Positions 39,266 through 47,701 of a DNA stretch of 64,000 nt are shown here, piece after piece. The first letter of the stretch is position 1; each line of letters starts with the position of its first letter. The notes beneath the pieces were generated by a model that worked only from the letters and a program-made list of their open reading frames with translations, did not search any database and had not been told where the DNA came from. Location: assembly GCA_905221295.1 (NCBI GenBank), contig CAJNCP010000001.1, forward strand, positions 310,001 through 374,000. The letters run 5' to 3'. Source of the DNA: a bacterium (GTDB lineage: Bacteria > Bacillota > Bacilli > Lactobacillales > Streptococcaceae). Both the position numbers and the translations under genes were made by a program.

Positions 39266-39535
39266 AGTCGGTAGATAAGGATTGCATAAGCAATCTTCAT
39301 ATAGTCTGGGAGACTAGTTTAGGTCACAGATGGAGATTGTGCAAGCAATCATCCAATCCAGTGGATTGTTTTAGTCGGTGGATGAGAGTTGCGGAAGCAA
39401 TTCCCCTATAGTCCGAGGGACCTTTTTAGTCGGCAGATAAGGATTGCATAAGCAATCTTCATATAGTCTGGGAGATTAGTTTAGGTTGCAGATGGAGATT
39501 GCATAAGCAATCATCCGATCCAGTGGATTATTTTG
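39261..39535. repeat. Tandem array of five ~55-bp imperfect repeats
   Basis: Five units each contain a dyad of the type GATTGCATAAGCAATC preceded by AGATGGAG or AGATAAGG and followed by TAGTC or GATCC. Units 1-2 (from 39261) recur as units 4-5 (from 39423), a 162-bp higher-order period, with a more diverged unit 3 between. The units start at the T-run of the liv terminator. No coding frame is present. Confidence 0.8.
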
Positions 39536-39636
39536 TAGATGAATTTGAGGAGCTCCAAATTTGGGGCTCTTTCTTCGTTTGCTTACTATTTTATGGACTG
39601 GATTTGAGCACCCGTTTTCTTGATATAGAATCTAAC

Positions 39637-39665
39637 TTGACAAAAGCATGTGTTCATAATATAAT
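39637..39665 (+). promoter_or_regulatory. Near-consensus promoter of the licCA-like operon
   Basis: TTGACA (39637-39642), 17-bp spacer, TATAAT (39660-39665): both hexamers are perfect. Confidence 0.9.
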
Positions 39666-39688
39666 TAAATAAACAAAAATATTGAACA
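39651..39688. promoter_or_regulatory. Dyad spanning the -10 and start of the licCA-like promoter
   Basis: TGTTCA (39651-39656) and TGAACA (39683-39688) are inverted, with AATAT/ATATT inside. It straddles the -10 and start site of a consensus promoter, a likely repressor site. The first gene encodes a winged-helix domain. Confidence 0.45.
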
Positions 39689-39703
39689 AAAGAGGCTGAG
39701 GAT

Positions 39704-41482
39704 ATGCTATCAGAAAAACAATTTAAACTTTTACGTTTTTTGTTGACTCACAAAGACGAAAACTTTACGCAGAGACAATTGGCTGAACAGCTAGACATCG
39801 CTTTGGGGACGGTAAATAATCTTCTCAAGGAATGTAAAGAAGAGAAGTGGATCAGTGAGGAAAATCACTTAACTGGCTTGGGTGAGGAGGCTTTAGCTCC
39901 ATATCAAGTGAAGAATGCCATTATCATGGCTGCAGGTATGAGTAGCCGCTTTGCTCCTTTGTCTTATGAGCTACCTAAAGGATTGCTTCAAGTCAAAGGT
40001 GAGCGTTTGATTGAGAGAGAAATCAAGCAATTGCAAGAAGCTGGGATAGAGGACATTACAGTTATTGTAGGCTATCTGCAAGAAAAAATGTTCTATCTGG
40101 CAGAGAAGTTTGGCGTTAAAATCGTTGTAAATAATGATTACTACAAGTACAATAACTGTTCTTCTCTCATGCTAGTCAGAGATCAACTTTCTAACACTTA
40201 TATTTGCTCTTCGGATAATTATTTTGTAGAAAATCCGTTTGAACGCTACATTTACAGGGGTTACTATTCTACAATATTTGCAGAAGGGGACACAGACGAA
40301 TACTGCTCTAAGGAAGACTCCAATCACACGATTATTGATATTCAAATCGGTGGGACGAATACTTGGGCTATGGTAGGGCATGTTTATTTTGATCGTGCAT
40401 TTAGTGAAAAGTTCGTAGATATTTTAGAAACTGAATTTAAACATGAGCCGTATCGCGAACAGCTCTGGGAAGATTATTATAGTCGTCACGTCAAGGAGCT
40501 TCCTTTGGAAGCTCGGCATTATTCAGCAGACATTGTTAAGGAGTTTGATTCACTAGATGAGTTGCGTCAGTTTGATGAACACTATTTGGTGAATACTAAT
40601 TCGGAAATCATTGATAACATTTGTAAAACATTAGGATGTGTAGCTTCAGATATTGTCAATATTAAACCCCTAAAAGACGGTTTGACCAACACTTCGTTTT
40701 CATTTGACTGCCTAGGTAAGAAATATGTTTACCGTCATCCAGGTAGAGGAACGGAGAATTATATCGATCGTGCTAGCGAAGCAGCTTCCATGGAAATTGC
40801 TGCAAAATTGAAGATTGACCGTACCTTTGTTGCCATGAACAAGGATGAGGGCTGGAAAATTTCAGAATTTATCCCCAATGCTAAGCAACTAGATTATGAT
40901 AATTGGGATGATGTAGCAAAAGCAATGGAGCTCTTGAGACGCTTGCACCAATCTGGAGAAAAAACGGATCATTCCTTTGATCAATTTGAGGGAATTGATG
41001 ATTTTAGACAAAAATTAAAAGCCAGCAATCGTTTTGAGTTTGATGGACTTGAAGAGTTGGATAAGAATGTCTCAGTTCTCGAGAAGCTTTTACAAGAAGA
41101 TCAAGCGAAAAAGGTTCTCTGCCACGGAGATTCTTATAGCCCGAATTTCTTGTTGAATGAAGCTGGAGAAATGAGCTTGATTGATTGGGAATATTCTGGT
41201 ATGGGAGATCCAGCAGGAGATTTAGGAACCTTTATTGGGTGTTCAAATTATACAGTAGAAGAAGCCGAAAAGGTGCTTGAAATCTATTTACAAGAAGTTC
41301 CAGACAAGAAAACCAAACGCCACTACTTGGCCTATGTATCAGTGACTTCATATTATTGGTTTTTATGGGCCCTGTTCCAAGAAAGCGTTGGAAAACCAGT
41401 AGGTGAATTTCTTTATATCTGGTATCGTTATACCAAGCAGTATGGGCAAATTGCACTAAATTTGTATTTAGAGGAGAATTGA
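39704..41482 (+). CDS. Winged-helix / LicC-like cytidylyltransferase / LicA-like choline kinase fusion
   Basis: 592 residues with three domains. Residues ~1-60 are a MarR-like winged helix (FTQRQLAEQLDIALGTVNNL). Residues ~68-290 are a nucleotidyltransferase like CTP:phosphocholine cytidylyltransferase (AIIMAAGMSSRF, LPKGLLQVKGE, SSDNYF). Residues ~300-592 are a choline-kinase/APH fold (LKDGLTNTSF, CHGDSYSPNFLL, LIDWEYSGMGDPAGDL). All key motifs are intact, so it could phosphorylate choline or a similar amino alcohol and activate it with CTP. LicCA fusions are known in other bacteria; the added winged helix suggests self-regulation. Confidence 0.85.
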   Translation: MLSEKQFKLLRFLLTHKDENFTQRQLAEQLDIALGTVNNLLKECKEEKWISEENHLTGLGEEALAPYQVKNAIIMAAGMSSRFAPLSYELPKGLLQVKGERLIEREIKQLQEAGIEDITVIVGYLQEKMFYLAEKFGVKIVVNNDYYKYNNCSSLMLVRDQLSNTYICSSDNYFVENPFERYIYRGYYSTIFAEGDTDEYCSKEDSNHTIIDIQIGGTNTWAMVGHVYFDRAFSEKFVDILETEFKHEPYREQLWEDYYSRHVKELPLEARHYSADIVKEFDSLDELRQFDEHYLVNTNSEIIDNICKTLGCVASDIVNIKPLKDGLTNTSFSFDCLGKKYVYRHPGRGTENYIDRASEAASMEIAAKLKIDRTFVAMNKDEGWKISEFIPNAKQLDYDNWDDVAKAMELLRRLHQSGEKTDHSFDQFEGIDDFRQKLKASNRFEFDGLEELDKNVSVLEKLLQEDQAKKVLCHGDSYSPNFLLNEAGEMSLIDWEYSGMGDPAGDLGTFIGCSNYTVEEAEKVLEIYLQEVPDKKTKRHYLAYVSVTSYYWFLWALFQESVGKPVGEFLYIWYRYTKQYGQIALNLYLEEN

Positions 41483-41483
41483 G

Positions 41484-41669
41484 ATGAAACCGACATCAGA
41501 AATTGAAGAATTAGTAGCACATGAAACGAAAAGAAGGCTAGAAGAAATGGAATCACCAAACTATGTGTTTGCTCAGCCATTTTTAAAAAGTGACTTTACT
41601 ATAGTCATCGCCCTAGTCATAGTCAATCTCATTTTGATTATACTAGCCATGACAGGAGGTATTCAATAA
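41484..41669 (+). CDS. Single-pass membrane microprotein
   Basis: 61 residues: a charged N-terminal half and one hydrophobic helix (~39-57), ending in MTGGIQ. It starts 1 bp after the fusion gene and ends 1 bp before the first permease, so all three are translationally linked. A small transporter partner, like YhdT for PanF, is a reasonable guess. A decayed second copy lies before the second permease. Confidence 0.7.
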   Translation: MKPTSEIEELVAHETKRRLEEMESPNYVFAQPFLKSDFTIVIALVIVNLILIILAMTGGIQ

Positions 41670-41670
41670 A

Positions 41671-43098
41671 ATGTCTAAGATGAATGACTTTATTCAACAG
41701 GAGACCATAACGGGAATTGTTCCCATGACCAACAAGGATCGTCAGTATTCTTTCTGGGATCTCTTTCTGTCGACAAGTGGTTTTGCCATTGCAACTTGGT
41801 GTTATACCCAAGGAGCCTATGTGGCTCAATATTTGACCTTTAATCAAATGTTGATTAATATTTTTAGTTTCAACATTATCTGGGTTTTTATCGAATGTCT
41901 CCCAATCTTGTTTGCAGTTAAATATGGAATTGATTTGTGGATTTGGTTGAGAGCTGTTCTAGGAAAAAAAGGGGTGGCCTTGCTATCAACCATTATTAGC
42001 TTGGCTAACTTTGGCTGGTACGCCGTTGCGGCTAATCTTTTTGCCAGCTCCATGATTCATTTGGCAAATAACTTTGGACTTGGTTTAGACAAGGGAGTAT
42101 GGGCACCGATTTTAGGTACTCTCTGTGTTCTCCTTGGAACGCTGATTGCTCTTGGAGGTCCAGAAGTGATTAAATGGACCAATCGATTCTTGGTCATCGC
42201 CTTGTTGATTGTCGGTCTGATTATCGTTGGAATCTGTTTTGTAGCCGTTCCTATTACTGACATTATGAACATTCAACCAGCTACCCAAGGAGATTTAACT
42301 CCATTAGAACGCTTCATGCTTTCTGGGGAAGGAAATGTGGCCTTTGCCTTCTCTTGGTCTACACAGGCGCTGGTCTTGCCACGTTTGGCAAAATCAGAAC
42401 GCAGTGGCTATTGGGCTACAGCTTTATCATACGGGGTTGTCGCTCCATTCTTCGTTGCAACAGGTGGAGTCATGGCTCTAGCTATGTTTGTCAAAACAGG
42501 TGTCTATGAAAGTGATCCAACGACGATGCTTTCAACTCTAAGCACACCAGGCTTTGCTCTCTTAAGTCTACTACTAGTAGCCTTCGCTAATATTGGAACT
42601 CAGGGTACAGGATCTTACGTGAACTGTATGATTGTAAAAAGTGGGATGCCCAAAGTGAGCTATAAACTAATGGTTTGGATTGCCATGGTATACGTGAGCC
42701 TACTTACGATTTGGGGAGGAGTAGAAGAGTATTTCGGATCTTTCATCTCGCTGGCTGCCTATATTCAGGGGCCAATTATTGGTATGATTGTTGTCGATTA
42801 TTTTATCTTAAGAAAACGAAAACTCGACTTGCGTTCAGCTTATTTCCTTGAAGGACACGATGCTTACGAGTTTACCAAAGGATTTAACTTGGTTGGCTTG
42901 TCTTGCGTATTTATCTCCTTATTGGTTGCAGTACTATTTGTTTATAACCCTGTAACAGCACAGATTCAAAGCCCAATCTTTTTAATCACAACTGGTAGTG
43001 GCTTTACTGCGATTTTTGGAGGTTTATTGTACTGGTTAGCTAGCTTAACTCCATTAAAACGCTATATGATTAAGGATCGGGACTCTGTTACGATTTAA
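41671..43098 (+). CDS. NCS1-family permease, copy 1
   Basis: 475-residue transporter of the nucleobase:cation symporter-1 (purine/cytosine/allantoin/thiamine precursor) family with about twelve membrane helices; the FWDLFLSTSGFAIATWCY start and GPEVIKWTNRFL segment are characteristic. The substrate is not readable from sequence. Its place in the operon, where LicB-type choline importers sit in lic1 loci, suggests choline or another amino alcohol. GGAGG precedes the ATG. Confidence 0.82.
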   Translation: MSKMNDFIQQETITGIVPMTNKDRQYSFWDLFLSTSGFAIATWCYTQGAYVAQYLTFNQMLINIFSFNIIWVFIECLPILFAVKYGIDLWIWLRAVLGKKGVALLSTIISLANFGWYAVAANLFASSMIHLANNFGLGLDKGVWAPILGTLCVLLGTLIALGGPEVIKWTNRFLVIALLIVGLIIVGICFVAVPITDIMNIQPATQGDLTPLERFMLSGEGNVAFAFSWSTQALVLPRLAKSERSGYWATALSYGVVAPFFVATGGVMALAMFVKTGVYESDPTTMLSTLSTPGFALLSLLLVAFANIGTQGTGSYVNCMIVKSGMPKVSYKLMVWIAMVYVSLLTIWGGVEEYFGSFISLAAYIQGPIIGMIVVDYFILRKRKLDLRSAYFLEGHDAYEFTKGFNLVGLSCVFISLLVAVLFVYNPVTAQIQSPIFLITTGSGFTAIFGGLLYWLASLTPLKRYMIKDRDSVTI

Positions 43099-43149
43099 GG
43101 ATAGAGGATTGATTAGAAACGTCCCCCTTACTAGAGAATTTAGAAAATC

Positions 43150-43372
43150 TTTATTGATACGGTAGAATAGGCTGAACAGGTACTTAAAATTTTTGTAGAA
43201 GAAATTCCAAACGTGAAAACGAAATACAGCTATCTAGCTCAGGTGTTTGGAACGTTATACTATTACTCTTTGTGAGGATTATTTTAAGTAAATCTATTAG
43301 GAAAGTTTCTCTATATTTGGTACCACTATAGTGGGCAGTATGCTCAACTAAAATTAATTGTTAGTCGGAGGA
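43150..43372 (+). pseudogene. Decayed copy of the kinase domain 3' end
   Basis: Translation aligned to the last ~70 residues of the fusion gene gives TVE-stop-AEQVLKIFVEEIPNVKTK, then YYYSL and GKFLYIWYHYSGQYAQL, interrupted by several stops. It is clearly homologous but far more diverged than the permease copies on either side. Confidence 0.8.
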
Positions 43373-43380
43373 CTGACAAA

Positions 43381-43568
43381 ATGAGAATTGGTATTGAACT
43401 TGAACAATTAGTTGTAGGTGAAACTAAAAAATGACTAGAAAAATGAAAGCCTTAATCTATGTGTATTTATCTCCCCTTTCTTAAAAGTTTATTTTACATA
43501 AGTAATTGATATGATTCTAGTCAATCATATTCTGATTATCCTAGCCATGACAGGAGGTATTCAATAAA
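43381..43568 (+). pseudogene. Decayed copy of the membrane microprotein gene
   Basis: Begins MRIGIELEQLVVGETKK then a stop, matching the start of the intact microprotein (EIEELVAHETKRR). The last ~30 bases (AMTGGIQ and stop) are nearly identical to the intact copy, continuing into the second permease. Confidence 0.8.
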
Positions 43569-44996
43569 ATGTCCAAGATGAATGACTTCATTCAACAGGA
43601 GACCATAACGGGAATCGTTCCCATGACCAACAAGGATCGTCAGTATTCTTTCTGGGATCTCTTCTTATCGACAAGTGGTTTTGCCATCGCAACTTGGTGT
43701 TATACCCAAGGAGCTTATGTGGCTCAATATTTGACCTTTAATCAAATGTTGATTAATATTTTTAGTTTCAACATTATCTGGGTTTTTATCGAATGTCTCC
43801 CAATCTTGTTTGCGGTTAAATATGGAATTGATTTATGGATTTGGTTGAGAGCCGTTCTAGGTAGAAAAGGGGTGGCCGTTCTATCAACCGTGATTAGTCT
43901 GGCAAATTTTGGTTGGTACGCCGTTACCGCCAATCTTTTTGCCAGCTCCATGATTCATTTGGCAAATAATTTTGGGCTTGGTTTAGACAAGGGAGTATGG
44001 GCACCGATTCTAGGTACCCTCTGTGTTCTCCTTGGAACGCTGATTGCTCTTGGGGGGCCAGAGGTAATTAAAGGCACTAATCGCTTTCTGGTGGTTGCCT
44101 TGTTATTTGTTGGGCTAATCATCGTTGGAATCTGTTTTGTTGCGGTTCCGATTAGAGATATTATGAATGTTCAACCTGCCATCCAAGAAAATTTGACACC
44201 GATTGAACGTTTTATGATGTCAGGGGAAGGAAATGTGGCCGTAGCCTTTTCTTGGTCTACACAAGCATTTGTCTTACCACGTTTGGCAAAATCAGAACGT
44301 AGTGGCTATTGGGCTACAGCCTTGTCATACGGGGTTGTTGCGCCATTCTTTGCTGCGACAGGTGGAGTCATGGCTCTAGCCATGTTTGTCAAAACAGGTG
44401 TCTATGAAAGTGACCCAACGACGATGCTTTCAACTCTAAGCACACCAGCCTTTGCGCTTTTAAGTTTACTACTGGTAGCTTTTGCTAATATTGGAACTCA
44501 GGGTACAGGATCGTACGTGAACTGTATGATTGTAAAAAGCGGGATGCCCAAAGTAAGTTATAAACTAATGGTTTGGATTGCCATGGTTTATGTGAGCCTA
44601 CTTACGATTTGGGGAGGAGTGGATGAATACTTCGGTTCCTTCATCTCGCTGGCGGCCTATATTCAAGGACCCATTATCGGAATGATCGTTGTAGACTACT
44701 TTATCTTAAGAAAACGAAAACTTGATTTGCATTCAGCCTATTTCCTTGAAGGACATGACGCCTATGAGTTTACAAATGGCTTTAATCTGGTAGGATTATC
44801 TTGTGTAATCATTTCTTTGTTAGTTGCGGTACTATTTGTTTACAACCCTATAACAAAGCATATCCAGAGTCCTATGTTCTTGCTCACAACTGGTAGTGGC
44901 TTTACTGCGATCTTTGGTGGTCTATTGTACTGGCTAGCTAGCTTAACTCCTTTAAAACGCTATATGATTAAGGATAGAGATTCAGTTACTATTTAA
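43569..44996 (+). CDS. NCS1-family permease, copy 2
   Basis: 475 residues, aligned without gaps to copy 1. By eye about 27 residues differ (~94% identity); the first 98 residues are identical and changes cluster after residue 99. Differences include Trp/Gly and Thr/Arg near the middle, which could alter specificity. Same GGAGG ribosome-binding site. It ends at a terminator. Confidence 0.82.
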   Translation: MSKMNDFIQQETITGIVPMTNKDRQYSFWDLFLSTSGFAIATWCYTQGAYVAQYLTFNQMLINIFSFNIIWVFIECLPILFAVKYGIDLWIWLRAVLGRKGVAVLSTVISLANFGWYAVTANLFASSMIHLANNFGLGLDKGVWAPILGTLCVLLGTLIALGGPEVIKGTNRFLVVALLFVGLIIVGICFVAVPIRDIMNVQPAIQENLTPIERFMMSGEGNVAVAFSWSTQAFVLPRLAKSERSGYWATALSYGVVAPFFAATGGVMALAMFVKTGVYESDPTTMLSTLSTPAFALLSLLLVAFANIGTQGTGSYVNCMIVKSGMPKVSYKLMVWIAMVYVSLLTIWGGVDEYFGSFISLAAYIQGPIIGMIVVDYFILRKRKLDLHSAYFLEGHDAYEFTNGFNLVGLSCVIISLLVAVLFVYNPITKHIQSPMFLLTTGSGFTAIFGGLLYWLASLTPLKRYMIKDRDSVTI

Positions 44997-45001
44997 GGAT
45001 A

Positions 45002-45027
45002 GAGGGAACTTTGGTTCTCTCTTTTTT
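45002..45027 (+). terminator. Terminator of the licCA-like operon
   Basis: GAGGGAAC-TTTG-GTTCTCTC stem (one G-U) and six T. Confidence 0.82.
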
Positions 45028-45127
45028 GTGATTGAATGTTACAAAATCTTGAAAAAGAGATGAAAGCGTTTGATAGTTTTTGTAAGAAAGTGTATAATTA
45101 TAGTAGCAATAAAGAAGGAGAAGTCTC

Positions 45128-45784
45128 ATGGCAGTTAAAGATTTTATGACCCGCAAGGTAGTTTATATCAGTCCAGATACGACTGTAGCACATGCAGCAG
45201 ATTTGATGCGCGAGCAAGGCTTGCACCGTTTACCTGTTATCGAAAATGACCAATTAGTTGGTCTGGTAACAGAAGGAACCATTGCGGAAGCCAGCCCATC
45301 TAAAGCAACCAGTCTCTCTATCTATGAGATGAATTATCTTCTCAATAAGACCAAAGTCAAAGATGTGATGATTCGGGATGTCATCACAGTATCAGGTTAT
45401 GCTAGTCTAGAAGATGCGACCTATCTCATGTTGAAGAATAAGATCGGTATTCTTCCAGTTGTGGATAACCAACAGGTTTATGGTGTGATTACAGATCGGG
45501 ATGTTTTTCAGGCTTTTCTAGAAATTGCTGGCTACGGCGAGGAAGGAATTCGTGTTCGGTTTATTACGGAAAATGAAGTTGGTGTTTTAGGCAAGATTGT
45601 AACCTTAATCGTTGAGGAAAATCTAAATATTTCTCACACGGTTAATATTCCGCGCAAGGACGGCAAGGTCGTGATTGAGGTTCAAATTGATGGAACAAGT
45701 GATTTGACTTCTCTGAAGGAGAAATTTGAAGCGCAAGGTATCCAAGTAGAGGAAATTGCTCGAACCTCTGCTAAAAAGTTATAA
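45128..45784 (+). CDS. CBS-pair and ACT domain protein (AcuB-like)
   Basis: 218 residues: two CBS domains (~1-60 and ~75-130, MTRKVVYISPDTTVAHAADLM and VMIRDVITVSG) that bind adenine nucleotides, and a C-terminal ACT domain (~140-215). A regulatory protein whose partner is not evident. Own promoter with TATAAT near 45095, terminator follows. Confidence 0.88.
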   Translation: MAVKDFMTRKVVYISPDTTVAHAADLMREQGLHRLPVIENDQLVGLVTEGTIAEASPSKATSLSIYEMNYLLNKTKVKDVMIRDVITVSGYASLEDATYLMLKNKIGILPVVDNQQVYGVITDRDVFQAFLEIAGYGEEGIRVRFITENEVGVLGKIVTLIVEENLNISHTVNIPRKDGKVVIEVQIDGTSDLTSLKEKFEAQGIQVEEIARTSAKKL

Positions 45785-45789
45785 ATATG

Positions 45790-45811
45790 GAGGGTGAAAG
45801 CCCTCTTTTTT
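45790..45811 (+). terminator. Terminator of the CBS-ACT gene
   Basis: GAGGG-TGAAAG-CCCTC stem and six T. Confidence 0.82.
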
Positions 45812-45860
45812 GTATACAATTTGAAATAACAAGCAAAATATGGAAAGAAATGAGAGAATG

Positions 45861-45869
45861 TGGTATAAT
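45861..45869 (+). promoter_or_regulatory. Extended -10 promoter of prfB
   Basis: TGG-TATAAT, 27 bp before the prfB start. Confidence 0.6.
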
Positions 45870-45895
45870 GAAACGATGTGAATAAAGGAGTATTT

Positions 45896-46991
45896 ATGGA
45901 CATTTCAGAAATTCGTCAAAAAATTGACGCAAATCGTGAAAAATTAGCTTCTTTCAGGGGGTCTCTTTGACTTCGAAGGACTAGAGGAAGAGATTGCCAT
46001 CTTGGAGAACAAGATGACAGAACCTGATTTTTGGAACGATAATATCGCGGCCCAAAAAACGTCGCAAGAATTAAATGAATTAAAAAATACCTACAACACC
46101 TTCCGTAAAATGGAAGAGTTGCAGGATGAAGTTGAAATTTTATTGGATTTTTTAGCAGAAGACGAGTCAGTCTATGATGAACTGGTTGAACAGATGACAG
46201 AACTTGATAAGATGATGACCAGCTACGAGATGACGCTTCTCTTGTCAGAACCTTATGACCACAATAATGCAATCTTGGAGATTCATCCAGGATCTGGTGG
46301 TACTGAGGCTCAGGACTGGGGTGATATGTTGCTCCGTATGTACACTCGTTATGGAAATGCAAAAGGCTTTAAAGTTGAAGTCTTGGATTACCAAGCTGGT
46401 GATGAAGCGGGCATCAAGTCTGTGACCTTGTCTTTTGAAGGACCCAATGCATACGGCCTACTTAAATCAGAAATGGGTGTTCACCGTTTGGTCCGTATTT
46501 CGCCATTTGACTCTGCCAAACGCCGCCATACTTCATTTACATCCGTAGAGGTTATGCCTGAGTTGGATGATACCATCGAAGTGGAGATTCGTGAAGATGA
46601 TATCAAAATGGATACCTTCCGTTCAGGTGGTGCTGGTGGACAGAACGTCAATAAGGTTTCAACAGGTGTGCGTTTGACACACATTCCTACGGGAACTGTC
46701 GTCCAATCAACGGTCGATCGTACCCAGTATGGAAATAGAGATCGTGCCATGAAGATGTTGCAGGCTAAGCTCTATCAAATGGAGCAAGAAAAGAAAGCAG
46801 CAGAAGTTGACTCCCTTAAAGGAGAGAAAAAAGAAATCACTTGGGGAAGTCAGATTCGTTCTTATGTCTTCACACCTTATACTATGGTGAAAGATCACCG
46901 TACGAGCTTTGAAGTTGCCCAAGTAGATAAGGTTATGGATGGAGAACTAGATGGCTTCATCGATGCCTATCTCAAATGGAGAATCAGCTAA
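45896..46991 (+). CDS. prfB: Peptide chain release factor 2, with programmed +1 frameshift
   Basis: RF2 ends translation at UGA and UAA. The ATG at 45896 (AAAGGAG upstream) opens a 24-codon frame ending in a TGA at 45968-45970. The sequence AGGGGGTCTCTTTGAC gives the internal Shine-Dalgarno and CTT-TGA-C slip site of the classic RF2 autoregulatory +1 shift. After the shift the protein is about 364 residues, with [12 protein letters not shown] and the catalytic [10 protein letters not shown]. Gene callers may start it at 46002 by mistake. Followed by ftsE. Confidence 0.96.
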
Positions 46992-47008
46992 GATAGAAAG
47001 GAACTCAC

Positions 47009-47701
47009 ATGTCAATCATTGAAATGCGAGATGTTGTCAAAAAATATGATAACGGAACTACCGCTCTGCGTGGCGTCACTGTCACCATTGAGCCGGGAGA
47101 ATTTGCCTACATCGTAGGACCTTCTGGAGCAGGGAAATCTACTTTTATTCGATCCTTGTATCGTGAGGTAAAAGTCGAAAAAGGCAGTTTAACAGTAGCA
47201 GGTTTTAATTTAGTTAAAATCAAAAAGAGAGACATTCCTCTCTTACGTCGGAATGTTGGAGTTGTTTTCCAGGATTACAAACTCTTGCCAAAGAAAACCG
47301 TTTATGAAAATATTGCCTATGCAATGGAAGTAATCGGTGAGAACCGCCGTACCATTAAAAAACGTGTTATGGAAGTTTTGGATCTAGTCGGTTTGAAACA
47401 CAAGGTTCGTTCATTCCCTAATGAACTTTCAGGTGGAGAGCAGCAACGGATTGCCATTGCTCGCGCGATTGTCAACAATCCCAAAGTCTTGATTGCTGAT
47501 GAGCCGACAGGAAACTTGGACCCAGATAATTCTTGGGAAATTATGAACCTGTTGGAACGCATCAATCTCCAAGGTACTACAGTATTGATGGCAACCCATA
47601 ATAGCCAGATTGTAAATACCTTGCGCCACCGTGTCATTGCCATTGAAAATGGCCGTGTCGTTCGTGACGAAGCAAAAGGAGAATATGGATACGATGATTA
47701 G
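47009..47701 (+). CDS. ftsE: Cell division ATP-binding protein FtsE
   Basis: 230-residue ABC ATPase: GPSGAGKST, LSGGEQQR, IADEPTGNLD. With FtsX it controls the peptidoglycan hydrolase PcsB at the septum in streptococci. It starts 17 bp after prfB and overlaps ftsX. Confidence 0.96.
   Translation: MSIIEMRDVVKKYDNGTTALRGVTVTIEPGEFAYIVGPSGAGKSTFIRSLYREVKVEKGSLTVAGFNLVKIKKRDIPLLRRNVGVVFQDYKLLPKKTVYENIAYAMEVIGENRRTIKKRVMEVLDLVGLKHKVRSFPNELSGGEQQRIAIARAIVNNPKVLIADEPTGNLDPDNSWEIMNLLERINLQGTTVLMATHNSQIVNTLRHRVIAIENGRVVRDEAKGEYGYDD

Noticed and set aside
39261..39535. CRISPR array
   Set aside because: The units are imperfect and contiguous, with no unique spacers and no cas genes.
43099..43568. Real small genes between the two permeases
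   Set aside because: All frames have stops; homology to the upstream kinase end and microprotein shows they are decayed copies.
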